Shown here one piece after another: positions 32,619 through 43,000 of a DNA stretch of 64,000 nt. The notes below the pieces were generated by a model that did no database searches, was not told the origin of the DNA, and saw nothing but the letters and a program-made list of their open reading frames with translations. Within the stretch, counting starts at the first letter, position 1. Each line of letters opens with the position of its first letter. The stretch comes from JASLEW01 sp963732005. GTDB lineage: Bacteria; Acidobacteriota; Thermoanaerobaculia; Multivoradales; UBA5704. The stretch lies in contig CAVSXT010000002.1 of assembly GCA_963732005.1 (NCBI GenBank), positions 1 through 64,000 of the forward strand, in the 5' to 3' direction. A program made the position numbers and the translations under genes.

Positions 32619-35600
32619 TCAGGCGGCACGCCCGTCCGTCAGGCCGCCCATCGCCACCAGGATCTTGCGCTCGCCGGTATAGGGCCTCCTGCCATGAGCC
32701 ACCGCCATGTTGTCGAGCAGCACCACGTCGCCGGCCTGCCAGGGGAAGGCGGCCGCCAGGCGTTCGTAGAGCCGTGACAGCTCCTGGATCACCTCATCCT
32801 CGATCGGCGAGCCGTCACCGTAGGCGACGTTTCGCGGCAGGCGGTCGACGCTGCCGCAGAGAGCGAACAGGTCGGCGCGCACGCGCGCCGGCAGGCAGGC
32901 GGGATGGTGGAGCTGCACCTGGTTGAAGAACAGCTTGTCGCCGGTGACGGGATGCACCGCCACCGCCGGCCGCCGCTGCACGGTGCGGAGGTCGCCGCCG
33001 GCCGTCCACGAGCAATCGATCCCCAGCTCGCGGCATTGCCGCTCCACTGCCTGGCGCTCGGCGGTCTTGAAGAAGTCCTGCCAGCCGACGTCCAGGCCGG
33101 AGATGAAGTTGCGCACGTAGATGAGCCCCAGGCGTTCGAACTTGTCGCGCACCTCGGGATCCATCTCGCGGTAGACCCGGCGGCAGTCGAGCAGCGGCGT
33201 CTCGCCGCCGCTGGCCGCCGCGGTGACGCAATGGAAGAAGATGCGCAGCGGCCATTGCGGCAGGTGCGAGCTCTCGTTGTGGAAGAGGATCGCCTCCTCC
33301 TTGGGGTATGGCGTCGAGCCGTAGATCTTGTCTCCCAACGACTCGCGCGGCAGGTCGCCATAGTCGGCGAAGAGCCCGCCGCTGGCCGCATCGGCGAAGC
33401 GCTCGAAGGCGGCCGGCGACGGCAGCGGAAAGCCGCGGAAGAGGATGGCGCCGCGGTCGCGCAGCAGCTCGTCGATGCGCCCGCGGCTGGCCCGGGCCCA
33501 CTCGTCGAGCAGGACCTCGGCCTGGGCCGGCTGCAGGACGGCCGGCAGGGGCTGCGCCGGATCGGGCGGCAAGGTCGTCACCAGCGACTCCAGGCCGCCG
33601 CCGAAGATCGAACGCCGCCTGCCGCCGCGCAGCGCCGGCCCGGCCACGGCCGCCGGGCCCGCGTCGTCGCCGCCCTCGCCGTCCAGGGTGCCGGCAAGTC
33701 CCGCGCCGACGGCATGCCCCATGCTGCCGGCGTGGCTTGCGCTGCCGCTGGCACGCGCGGTGTCCGCGGCGTCCGGCGCGGTGTCGGCCAGCCGGTGGAT
33801 GTCGCGTTCCGCGTCGGCGGCCATCCGGTGCAGCAGCCGCTCGTATTCTTCGGTCATGACGGCGATCGCTCCTTGGTCGAACCGGTCCCGCGAGTAGGTG
33901 ACCCTGCCATCGAGGTGTCCGCCGCGCGGGAAAAGGTGAAATGCGAGGTCGTATTTCGACCGCGCCCGCTCTCTTTCGAGCTCGACGGGCACGACCTGCA
34001 AGCCGTCGAGCCGCAGCTCCGGCATCGCCGCCGTCTGCAACACGAACTTGACCTGGAACAGCGGATGCCGGCCGGCGAGGCGCTCGGGCCGCAGCTCGTC
34101 CACCACTCTCTCGAAGGGGGTTTCCTGATGCGCATAGGCGCCGAGCGCCGTCTCGCGCACCCGCCCGAGCAGCTCTCGCACCGTCGGGTTGCCGCCCAGG
34201 TCGAGCCGCAGCACCAGCTGGTTGACGAAGAACCCGGCGAGGTCTTCCACCTCCCTGCGGTCACGATTGGCGCTGTCGGTCCCCACCACCAGGTCGTCCT
34301 CGCCGCCGGTTTGCCGCAACAGCACGGCGAAACCGGCCAGCAGGCACATGAACAGGGTGACTCCCTCGCGCCTGCCGAGCTCGCGGAGCTGCCGGGTCAG
34401 CTCCGGGCTCAGCTGGAACCGATGCTCGCCGCCGCTGCCGCCGCTCGCGGCGCCGTCGCGCCGCGGCGGGGGGATGCCCGCGAGGCGGCGCCGCCAGTAG
34501 GCCAGGCCGTGCTCGAGGCGTTCCCCGCGCAGCTCGCGGCGCTGCCAGCAGGCGTAGTCCTTGTAGTCGAGGCGGAGCGGCGCGAGGCGCGGCTCCCGCC
34601 GCTGGCGGCGCGCCTCGTAGAGCTCGCCCAGCTCGCGCACCAGGATGCCCAACGACCAGCCGTCGGCGGCGATGTGGTGCACGGTCAGCAGCAGCGCATG
34701 ATGGTCCGCGGCGAGCCGCAGCAGGCGGAGGCGCAGCGGTGGAGCGAGCTGCAGGTCGAAGGCGCGTGCCGCTTCTTCGCCGGCCAGCCGCAGCAGCTCC
34801 GGTTCCGAGGCGACGGCTTCGACCGCGAGCGGCGGCGGCGGCCCGCTGTCGACCACCTGCGCCGGCTCTCCCTGCCGGTCCACGTAGCGCGTGCGCAGGA
34901 TCGCATGCCGGCTGACGATCTGGCCCAGGCTCCATGCCAGCGCCGCCACCTCGAGATCGCCGGTTAGGCGCAGCATCACGGCGACGTTGAGCTCGGGGTT
35001 GCCGGGTTCGAGCTGATCGACGATCCAGAGTTGCAGCTGCGCGTAGGAGAGCGGCCACGGCCCCGGCGAAGGCTCGGGGGCGATGGGCTCGGCGGCTGCC
35101 GCCGGCAGCCCGCGGCGCCGCTCGATCTGCCGCGCCAGGTCGGCCAGCACCGGCGATTCGTAGTGCTGACGCATCGGCAGGTCCACGCCGAAGGCATGGC
35201 GGATGCGCGACACGGCCTGAGTCACCAGCAACGAGTGGCCGCCGAGAGCGAAGAAATGATCGTCGCGCCGCAACCGCGTGCAGCCCAGCAGCTCGCCCCA
35301 GATCTCGGCCAGCACCTGCTCGACCTGGGTGGTGGGCCGCCGCCGCGGATCCTCCTCGGCCGCGGCGGTGTCGGCGTGCGGCGGCGGCAGCGCCTGGCGG
35401 TCCAGCTTGCCGTTGGGGGTCAGCGGCAGCCGCTCCAGGCGCACCACCGCCGCCGGCACCAGGTAGTCCGGCAGCAGGCCGCGCAACGCCTCCCGCCAGC
35501 CGTCGGCGAGCGGGGCGCCGGCGACCACGTAGGCGACCAGCCGCCTGTCGCCGGGCCGGTCCTCGCGAGCGATCACCACCGCCTGCCGGACTCCGGACAG

Positions 35601-37628
35601 GCGGCGGAGCGCCGCCTCGATCTCGCCGGGCTCCACCCGGTGGCCGCGCAGCTTCAGCTGCGAGTCGGTGCGGCCGAGATACGCCAGCGCCCCGTCCGCG
35701 CGCCAGCTGCCGCGGTCGCCGGTGCGATAGGCCCGCGCCCCCGGCACCGGCGAGAACCCGTCAGGGACGAAGCGGGCGGCCGTCTGTCCGGGCTGCGCGA
35801 GGTAGCCGCGCGCCACGCCGGCGCCGCCGATCCAGATCTCGCCGGCGACCCCGACCGGCGCCAGGTCGCCGGCGGCGTCCACCACGTAGACCACGACGTT
35901 GGCGATGGGGCGCCCGATCGGCGGCTTGCCGGCGCCCGGGCGATGCTCGCCCATGGTGGCGCAGACCGTCGCCTCGGTCGGCCCATAGGCGTTGACGAAG
36001 CGGCGGCAACGGCCCCAGCGGTCGGCGAGATCGGCGCTGCAATCCTCGCCGGCGGCGATCAGCAGCTCGAGCCCGGGCAGCTCGGCGTCCGGCAGGTCCA
36101 TCAGCATGGAGGGCGGCATGGTCACCGCATGGATGCCTTCGCGGCGCAGCCGTGCGGCCAGCTCGGGGCCCGGCGTGAGCGTCTGCCGGTCCTCGAGCTG
36201 CAGGGTGCCGCCCGAGAGCAGGGTGGTCATCACCTCGCAGACGAAGCTGTCGAAGGCCGGAGAAGCGAATTGCAGCACGCGCTTGCCCGGCGCGGTCCCG
36301 TAGCGGTGCCACTGGGCAGCGAGGTTGGCGAGGCCGCCGCGCGTCACCACCACTCCCTTGGGCCTGCCGGTGGAGCCGGAGGTGTAGATGACGTAGGCAG
36401 CCTGCTCGGCCGCCGCCGGCCGGCCCGGGGCCGGGGGCGAGCTGCCGGCGATCGCCGCCGCTTCCCGCTCGAGGTCGACGACCCGCACCCAGGCGGGCAG
36501 CTCGGCGGCCAGCGGCGCCCGGCTGAGCACCAGGGCCACGCCGGCCTCCCGGAGCATTCCTGCGATGCGTGCCGGCGCGTCGCCGTCGGCGAGCGGCAGG
36601 AAGGCGCCGCCGGCCTCGAGCACCGCCAGCACCGCGGCGATCATCTCCATGCCGCGCGGCAGGGCAATGGCGACCAGGGTCTCCGCCCCGACGCCGAGCT
36701 GCCGCAGATAGCCGGCGAGGCGGCCGGCGGCGGCGGCGAGCTCGGCGTAGGTCTGCTCGCGGCCACCCATGCGGAGCGCCGGCGCGTGCGGCGTGGCGCT
36801 CACCCGTTGCGCCAGCCGGGAGATCACGTCGTCGTCGGCGCCGCCGGGCGCCACCGGCCCGCGCGCCAGCTCGAGCAGCGAGCGCCGCTCCGCCGCGGCC
36901 AGCAACGACAGGCAGGACAGCTCGGTGGCGGGCGCGGCGAGGCCGCTCTCCAGCAGCTGGCGCCAGTGCCCGAGCAGCCGGGCGATCCACGGCGCGGCAT
37001 GGCGACTCGAATCGAAGCGCAGGGTGCCGGCGATCGCCTCGCCGGCGATGCGCAGGCGCAGCACCGTGGAGGCGGCGAGCGCCGGCGCCTCGGGCAGGGC
37101 GCCATGCAGGTCCGCGAGCGCGACGATCAGGCCATAGATCGTGCCGGCGGCCTGATCTGCCGGTCCCAGGCTCTCGGCGACCTCCTGCCAGGGGCAGTCC
37201 TGGTGCGCGTAGCCGTCCAGCAGGCCCTTCCTCACGCCGGTGAGCAGGTCGCGGAAGCTCATGGTGGCTTCCAGCCGGCTCGCCACGGCCACCAGGTTCG
37301 GCGGCGCCGTGCCGTCCGCCGCGCGGCGTGCCGGCGTGGCGACCACCACCAGTGGCTCGCCGGTGTAGCGGAACAGGCAGGCCTTCAGGCCGGCGACGAG
37401 GGCGGCGCAGACCAGCAGCGGGCTGCCGTTGCTGACCTCGAGGATGCGCCGGCCCAGGCGGCCGTCGAAGGCGACGCCGGCCTCCGCCGTCGCCATCGCC
37501 GGCACCGCCGCCCGGCTCGCCTGCAGCTCGCGCCATGCCGAAGCCTGTGTGGCGACGCCGGCGAGGCGCCGCGCCCAGAAGCGGCGCTGCCGGGAGAGCG
37601 CCGTTTCGCCGGCCAGCAGCGCAGCCAT
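32619..37628 (-). CDS. NRPS C: half C-A-T-C with fused Fe(II)/2OG dioxygenase
   Basis: 1669 residues. It begins directly in the second lobe of a condensation-like domain (RQRRFWARRLAG at residues ~14-25 to about 250); the N-lobe with the catalytic His pair is absent. The A domain (SGSTGRPKG ~419) has pocket residues D-S-C-S-I-A-A-V-C. The IAAVC part resembles Phe-type codes and the small S/C residues would leave room for a larger ring such as Trp, but that is a guess. T is GGHS (~796) and the C domain has VHHIAADGW (~986). A Gly/Ala-rich linker leads to a TauD/SyrP-like domain (about 1330-1669) with H-N-E in FHNESSH (~1449) and the distal His in AVAHGRR (~1644). ATG 37628 is 2 bp after the radical SAM stop. 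Confidence 0.9.
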   Translation of the reverse strand: MAALLAGETALSRQRRFWARRLAGVATQASAWRELQASRAAVPAMATAEAGVAFDGRLGRRILEVSNGSPLLVCAALVAGLKACLFRYTGEPLVVVATPARRAADGTAPPNLVAVASRLEATMSFRDLLTGVRKGLLDGYAHQDCPWQEVAESLGPADQAAGTIYGLIVALADLHGALPEAPALAASTVLRLRIAGEAIAGTLRFDSSRHAAPWIARLLGHWRQLLESGLAAPATELSCLSLLAAAERRSLLELARGPVAPGGADDDVISRLAQRVSATPHAPALRMGGREQTYAELAAAAGRLAGYLRQLGVGAETLVAIALPRGMEMIAAVLAVLEAGGAFLPLADGDAPARIAGMLREAGVALVLSRAPLAAELPAWVRVVDLEREAAAIAGSSPPAPGRPAAAEQAAYVIYTSGSTGRPKGVVVTRGGLANLAAQWHRYGTAPGKRVLQFASPAFDSFVCEVMTTLLSGGTLQLEDRQTLTPGPELAARLRREGIHAVTMPPSMLMDLPDAELPGLELLIAAGEDCSADLADRWGRCRRFVNAYGPTEATVCATMGEHRPGAGKPPIGRPIANVVVYVVDAAGDLAPVGVAGEIWIGGAGVARGYLAQPGQTAARFVPDGFSPVPGARAYRTGDRGSWRADGALAYLGRTDSQLKLRGHRVEPGEIEAALRRLSGVRQAVVIAREDRPGDRRLVAYVVAGAPLADGWREALRGLLPDYLVPAAVVRLERLPLTPNGKLDRQALPPPHADTAAAEEDPRRRPTTQVEQVLAEIWGELLGCTRLRRDDHFFALGGHSLLVTQAVSRIRHAFGVDLPMRQHYESPVLADLARQIERRRGLPAAAAEPIAPEPSPGPWPLSYAQLQLWIVDQLEPGNPELNVAVMLRLTGDLEVAALAWSLGQIVSRHAILRTRYVDRQGEPAQVVDSGPPPPLAVEAVASEPELLRLAGEEAARAFDLQLAPPLRLRLLRLAADHHALLLTVHHIAADGWSLGILVRELGELYEARRQRREPRLAPLRLDYKDYACWQRRELRGERLEHGLAYWRRRLAGIPPPRRDGAASGGSGGEHRFQLSPELTRQLRELGRREGVTLFMCLLAGFAVLLRQTGGEDDLVVGTDSANRDRREVEDLAGFFVNQLVLRLDLGGNPTVRELLGRVRETALGAYAHQETPFERVVDELRPERLAGRHPLFQVKFVLQTAAMPELRLDGLQVVPVELERERARSKYDLAFHLFPRGGHLDGRVTYSRDRFDQGAIAVMTEEYERLLHRMAADAERDIHRLADTAPDAADTARASGSASHAGSMGHAVGAGLAGTLDGEGGDDAGPAAVAGPALRGGRRRSIFGGGLESLVTTLPPDPAQPLPAVLQPAQAEVLLDEWARASRGRIDELLRDRGAILFRGFPLPSPAAFERFADAASGGLFADYGDLPRESLGDKIYGSTPYPKEEAILFHNESSHLPQWPLRIFFHCVTAAASGGETPLLDCRRVYREMDPEVRDKFERLGLIYVRNFISGLDVGWQDFFKTAERQAVERQCRELGIDCSWTAGGDLRTVQRRPAVAVHPVTGDKLFFNQVQLHHPACLPARVRADLFALCGSVDRLPRNVAYGDGSPIEDEVIQELSRLYERLAAAFPWQAGDVVLLDNMAVAHGRRPYTGERKILVAMGGLTDGRAA

Positions 37629-37630
37629 GG

Positions 37631-40081
37631 CTAGAACGCGAAGACCTCGTCACTGTCGGCGACGCTCGGACCGGGACCCGCCTCGTCGTCGCAGCCGGCG
37701 CCGCCGAGGTCGGCCGGGCAAAACGCCGGGTCGCTCGCCGCGAGCTCCAGCAAGCGCGCCACCCGTTGCAGCCGGCGCTGTGCGGGCTCCGGCGGTGCGG
37801 CGCCGGCCTGGTGCAGGCGCAGGGTCAGGAGGCCGCCGGTCCAGCTTGCCTCGAGGATCTCGGAGAGGCCGCGCCGGACGCTGGCGTCGATCCACACCGG
37901 CAGGCACGGCCAGCTCGGCGAACCCGGCGCGCCCGGCAGCGCGGCCCCCTCCTCGCCGGCGGCGGCGAACAGGAAGGCCTGCGCGAAGGCCGGCGGCGGC
38001 AGGCGATGCCGGTCCCGCCATACCGGGTTGGCGCAGATCGCCAGGGCCCACCGGCGGTGCGGGAGCAGCGCGGCGAGGCGCCGGCCGGCCTCCGCGACCC
38101 AATGCGCGAAGGGCGCGGACAGTGGCGTCCGCGCACACCACGGCACCGGCAGATCCGTCACCAGCGGGCCGGGCTGTGCCAGCAGGGTGCGGCCGCCGCC
38201 GTCGAGCGCGGTCACGGCGGCGTAGGCCGCGAGAACCAGCTCCGCGGCGCCCGCCGCGAGCCCGCCGGCGGCCCCACCTGCCCGTCCGGCGTCCGCCGGC
38301 GCCGGCAGGCGGCATTGGTGCACGGCGGCGACGGCCAGGTCTCCGGGCGCGGCGGCCGGCCCACCGGCGGCGGCAGGCGGCTCGCAGCCCGCCAGCTCGG
38401 CGGCCAGGACCTCGCCGGCCGCGCCGTAAGCGCGCCCGGACCACGGCTCGGGAGCGCAGGTGGCGGCGTTGGCCGGGCGATCGAACTGGCAGCTGGCGCG
38501 CAGGTTGTCGATCAGCTCCGCCGGCGTCGCCTCCCCCTGGCCGACCAGCCGGTGCTTGATCACGGCGTTGAAGCTGCGCAGGAAGACGCCGATCTGCTGG
38601 CGGCTCATGCCGTGGCGCTGGAGGTAGAAAGTGCTCCACTGCTCGAAGCCGAACTGCGGCAGCCAGGTGGAGCCCTCGACCTGCAGGAACATGGTGTCGA
38701 TCCAGGCGCAGGCGCGCTGGGCGTCCATGGTGTCGTGCGCCCAGTTGAAGCCCATGCCGGTGATGCCGTAGCGCTCGCGCTCGCGCCAGATCGGGGTGAG
38801 CGGATCGGCGTACCACAGCTGGGCGCGAAAGAACTCCGGCCGCGCCTCCTCGATCAAGCTGATGGTCTCGCCCACGGTCTCGTCGGTCTCGCCGGGGAAG
38901 CCGACGATCAGCGAGGCGTAGGTCGAGATGCCGGCGGCATGGAGCAGCGGGATGGCGCGCCGGTACTGCTCGCGCCGCGTCCGCTTGTTCATCCGCTTGA
39001 GCATCGCGTCGCTGCCCGATTCGATGCCGAGGAAGACGCCCTCGCAGCCGGCGGCCGCCATCAGCTCGATCGCCTCGGCGTCACCCTGGTCGGCGCGATA
39101 GAAACAATTCCATTTGAACTCGTAGCGGTTGCGGATCATCATCCGCAGGATGTCCTTGAAGCGGCCCTTGGGGACGTTGTAGGTGTCGTCGATGATCGTC
39201 ACCGTGCCCACCGCGCCGAGGGCGCGGATGGCGTCGAACTCCTTCTCGACCTCGGCGACGGCGAGGTAGTTGTAGTCGCCGGCCCGCTCCGGGAAGCCGC
39301 AGAACGCGCAGGCGAACGGGCACGACTTCGCGGTCCGCGTGGTCACGAAGCCACCGAGATCGGCGGGCGCGAACAGGCCGTAGTCCACCATGTTCTCGAG
39401 CAGCGAGTTCGACTCCGCCGCCGGCGGCGTGTACTCCACCCGTTCGCCGGCGACCAGCGCGAGGTTGGGGACGCCGGCCAGCGGGCGTCCCTGCCGCAAC
39501 GCCTCCAGCACGGCTGCCAGGGTCGCCTCTCCTTCCTGGCAGAGGATGTAGACGTCGGCGCCCAGGTAGAGCAGGAGCCGGCTCAGATCGTCCCGCGCCA
39601 GGATCTTGGCCTGGCCGGAAACGTAGGGGCCGCCGACGACGATGCGCGCCGTGGCGTTGTGGCTCCGCACCAGCGCCACCAGGTCCAGGATCGGGTGCGG
39701 CGAGACGTACAGGGTGGTGGTGATGGCGACGGTGCGGACGTCGCCGGCCTGCAGCTTGCTGCGCAGCGCCGCGGTTTCGAAGTGCGGCAGGTTGACGTGA
39801 TCGACGGCGAAGCCGCGGCGCCGCAGGTAGGTCGTCAGGTAGGTGACCACCGGCCAGAGGAAGTCCGCGTTGTTGAAGGGCCGCTCCGGCGCCGGCCGGC
39901 CCTCGTAGAAGAACCGGGTGAGGATGTCGAGCGCTCTTTGCGGCCTGCCCTCGTGCTCGACGAAAGCCAGCGCCAGATCGCGATAGGCGCCGGACTCCTC
40001 GCCCATCGCGCGCATCATCGCGACGAAGTCGTCGAAAGGATAGTCATAGAACCCGAGAATCAGGCAATCGGTCGCGCTCAT
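37631..40081 (-). CDS. B12-binding radical SAM protein (PhpK-like) fused to half a condensation domain
   Basis: 816 residues from ATG 40081, overlapping the NRPS B stop by 4 bp. The N-terminal 230 residues look like a cobalamin-binding fold (DCLILGFYDYPFDDF, then VGGPYVSGQA). The radical SAM [4Fe-4S] motif is CPFACAFC (C254, C258, C261), followed by GIESGSD and LIVGFPGETDET of the SAM barrel and a WYADPLTPIW/FNWAHDTMD block that I associate with the PhpK family. PhpK methylates phosphorus in phosphinothricin biosynthesis. No phosphonate gene is seen here, so C-methylation or another radical change of a carrier-bound residue is more likely. From about residue 600 the protein continues into a region resembling the C-lobe of a condensation domain (AAELVLAAYAAVTAL to LLELAASDPAF). 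This fusion is unusual. Confidence 0.85.
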   Translation of the reverse strand: MSATDCLILGFYDYPFDDFVAMMRAMGEESGAYRDLALAFVEHEGRPQRALDILTRFFYEGRPAPERPFNNADFLWPVVTYLTTYLRRRGFAVDHVNLPHFETAALRSKLQAGDVRTVAITTTLYVSPHPILDLVALVRSHNATARIVVGGPYVSGQAKILARDDLSRLLLYLGADVYILCQEGEATLAAVLEALRQGRPLAGVPNLALVAGERVEYTPPAAESNSLLENMVDYGLFAPADLGGFVTTRTAKSCPFACAFCGFPERAGDYNYLAVAEVEKEFDAIRALGAVGTVTIIDDTYNVPKGRFKDILRMMIRNRYEFKWNCFYRADQGDAEAIELMAAAGCEGVFLGIESGSDAMLKRMNKRTRREQYRRAIPLLHAAGISTYASLIVGFPGETDETVGETISLIEEARPEFFRAQLWYADPLTPIWRERERYGITGMGFNWAHDTMDAQRACAWIDTMFLQVEGSTWLPQFGFEQWSTFYLQRHGMSRQQIGVFLRSFNAVIKHRLVGQGEATPAELIDNLRASCQFDRPANAATCAPEPWSGRAYGAAGEVLAAELAGCEPPAAAGGPAAAPGDLAVAAVHQCRLPAPADAGRAGGAAGGLAAGAAELVLAAYAAVTALDGGGRTLLAQPGPLVTDLPVPWCARTPLSAPFAHWVAEAGRRLAALLPHRRWALAICANPVWRDRHRLPPPAFAQAFLFAAAGEEGAALPGAPGSPSWPCLPVWIDASVRRGLSEILEASWTGGLLTLRLHQAGAAPPEPAQRRLQRVARLLELAASDPAFCPADLGGAGCDDEAGPGPSVADSDEVFAF

Positions 40082-43000
40082 GATTCGACCTCGAGCTGGA
40101 AGGTTGCTTCGTCCAGCGCCGCCGCGCTGTCGCCGGCGGCGATGCCGGCAGCCGCTGCCAGCTCGCCGACGGTCAGGGGCGCGCGCTCGGCGAGCTGCGC
40201 GATCCGGTCGAGGACCGCGACCAGGTCGGCGAGCAATGCCGCGCTCCGCGACGTGGCCCGCGGGGCGTGGAATGCGTCGAGGGCCAGACGGTCTCCGGGG
40301 ATGACGACGAGGTTGATCGCGTAGTTGTTGTCGGTGGCGGTCGTCAGGTCCGCGATCGCCAGCCCGCCGGCGTGAGTGGGGGTGGCTGCCGGCAGATTCT
40401 CGAAGACCAGCAGCGAATCGAACAGCGGCTGGCCGGCTGCCAGTCCGCTCCAGCGCTGCACGTCGGGCAGCGCCGTATGCTCGTACTGCCGTGCCGCCGC
40501 GGTTTGCAGCTGCAGCTGCCGCAGCCACGCCTCCAGGTCGGCCTCGGCCTGCACCCGCGCCCGGATGGGCAGCGTGTTGATGAACAGGCCGACCATGTCC
40601 TCCACCCCCTCGAGCTCGCTCGGCCGGCCCGCCACCGTCGCTCCGAACACCACCTCGTCGCGTTCCAGCCGGCTGGCCAGCACCAGGCACCAGGCCCCCT
40701 GCACGACCGTGTTGAGGGTCAGCCGGCGGCTGCGGGCGAAGGCTTCCAACCGGCGGCTGGCGGTCTCGCCGAGCTCGCGGCGGCGCCGGCGATGAGCGCC
40801 CCCGGGCGCTCCCGCGGGCACGCCGCCGCCGGGTGCTTCCTCGAAGGCGGAGCCGCCGGCCACCACCGTCGCTTCCACTCCTGCCAGCCGGTGCCGCCAG
40901 TACGCCTCGGCCGCGTCGTGGTCCTGGCGCCGCAGCCAGTCGACGTAATCGCGGAACGGTCGTGCCGGCCGCCAGCCGGGCGCTCTCCCGAGCCCCTCCG
41001 CTTCATAGGCCTCGAACAGCTCGCGCACCAGCACCGCCATCGACCAGCCGTCGAGGATCAGGTGGTGATGGCTCCACAGCAGCCAGTGCAAGCCGTCGGC
41101 GAGCCGCACGATCCCGAGCCGGGTCAGCGGCGCCCGCTCGAGGTCGTAGCCCAGCTCGCGATCGGCGGCGGCGAGCTGCCGGCGGCGCCGGCGCTGCTCG
41201 TCCTGGTCCAGATGCCGCCAGTCCTCCTGGCGCCAGGGCAGCTCGACCGCCCGCAGCACGACCTGCACCGGTTGCCGCAGGCCGGCGACGAAGGCGGTGC
41301 GCAGCATCTCGTGCCGCTCGCCCAGGCGCTGCCACGCCCGCCGCAGGCGCGGCGCGTCCAGCTCGCCTGCCAGCGTGCAATGCAGCTGCGAGTAGTAGGC
41401 GTTGGCGCGCGGCTCGTAGAGGGCGTGGAACAGGAGCCCTGCCTGCAGCGGTGTCAGGGCATAGGCGTCCGCGAAGTCGGGGTACGCCGCCGCGATGCTG
41501 GCCAGCTCGTCGGCGCGCAATGCGGTCGGCGGCGCCGGTGCAGGCGGCGCCGGTTCGCCGGCCGCCGCAGGTGAGTGGGACAGGGGCTCGGCGACCGCCG
41601 CCAGCGCCTGCAGGGTCTGGTGCTCGAAGACCTGGCGCGGCGCCAGCCGCAGGCCGTGCCGCCGCGCCCGCGCCGCCGCCTGGACGCTCAGGATCGAGTC
41701 GCCGCCCAGCTCGAAGAAGTTGTCGTCGCGCCCCACCCGCACGCCGCCCAGCAGCTCCGACCAGATCGCGGCCAGCGCCCGCTCGGCCGCCGTCCGCGGT
41801 GGCTCCCAGGGCGCCGCGTCCGCGCCCGGCCGCGGCGCCGGCAGCGACCGCCGATCCACCTTGCCGTGGGCCGTCAACGGCAGGCGCTCGAGCCGCACCA
41901 GCGCCGCCGGCACCATCGGCTCCGGCAGGCGGCGGCGCAGGGTCGCACGCCATTCCCTCTCGGGTCCCGCGTCGCCGACGACGTAGGCCACCAGGCGCAT
42001 CGCTTCGGGACGCCGCTCCTCGGCCCGCGCCACCACCACTGCCTCTCGCACCCCCGGCAGCGCGCGCAGCGCCGCCTCCACCTCCGCGGGCTCGATGCGA
42101 TGGCCGCGGATCTTCAGCTGCTCGTCCACGCGGCCGAGGTGCTCGAGCTCGCCGCCGGCGCGCCACCTCGCCCGGTCGCCGGTGCGGTACAGCCGGCTGC
42201 CGCCGCGGCCCCAGGCGTCCGGGACGAACCGTTTCGCGGTCGCCGCCGGGTCTGCCAGGTAACCCCGCGCCAGGCCCGCGCCGCCCACCCACAGCTCGCC
42301 GGCGACGCCCTCCGGCACCAGCTCTCCCCAGGCGTCCACCACGTACAGCTCGACGTTGGCCAGCGGCCGACCGATCGGCACGTTGCCGGCTCCCGCGTCG
42401 TCGTCGCCGGCCTCCCAGGCGCTGCATCCCACCACCGCCTCGGTCGGCCCGTACTCGTTCCACAGCCGCCGTCCGCCGCTCCCGCCAGGCCCGCCGTCCA
42501 CCCGCCATCGCGCCGCCAGATCGCTTGCCAGCGGCTCGCCGCCTACCACCATCGCCCGGCACCGCAGCCGCCGCTCGGTCTCGCCCGACTCCTCCCAGCC
42601 CGCCGAAAGTGCCCGCAGGTGCGAGGGGGTCAGCTTCAGCAGCCTCGTGGCGCCGGGTTCGCCGGCCGTCAGATCCCGCTCGAGCGCTCGGCGCAGTCCC
42701 TCCACGCCTTCGACTCCGGCGGCACTCTCACCGGGGCCGGCTTCGCCCACCAGCTCGACCCTGCCCCCCGCGGCCAGCGGCACCAGCAGGCTGGTCACCG
42801 TCAGATCGAAGCTCAGCGGCGTGTGCACCAGGCTGTCGATCGGCGCGGAGTCTCCATAGGCGGCGCGCGCCCAGCGCACGTAGTTGCCGAGGGCGCCGTG
42901 CGGCACCACCACACCCTTCGGCCGCCCGGTCGAGCCCGAGGTGTAGATCACGTAAGCCGCCTGCTCCGGCCACGCCTCCTCGCCGCCCGCTGCCGCCGGC

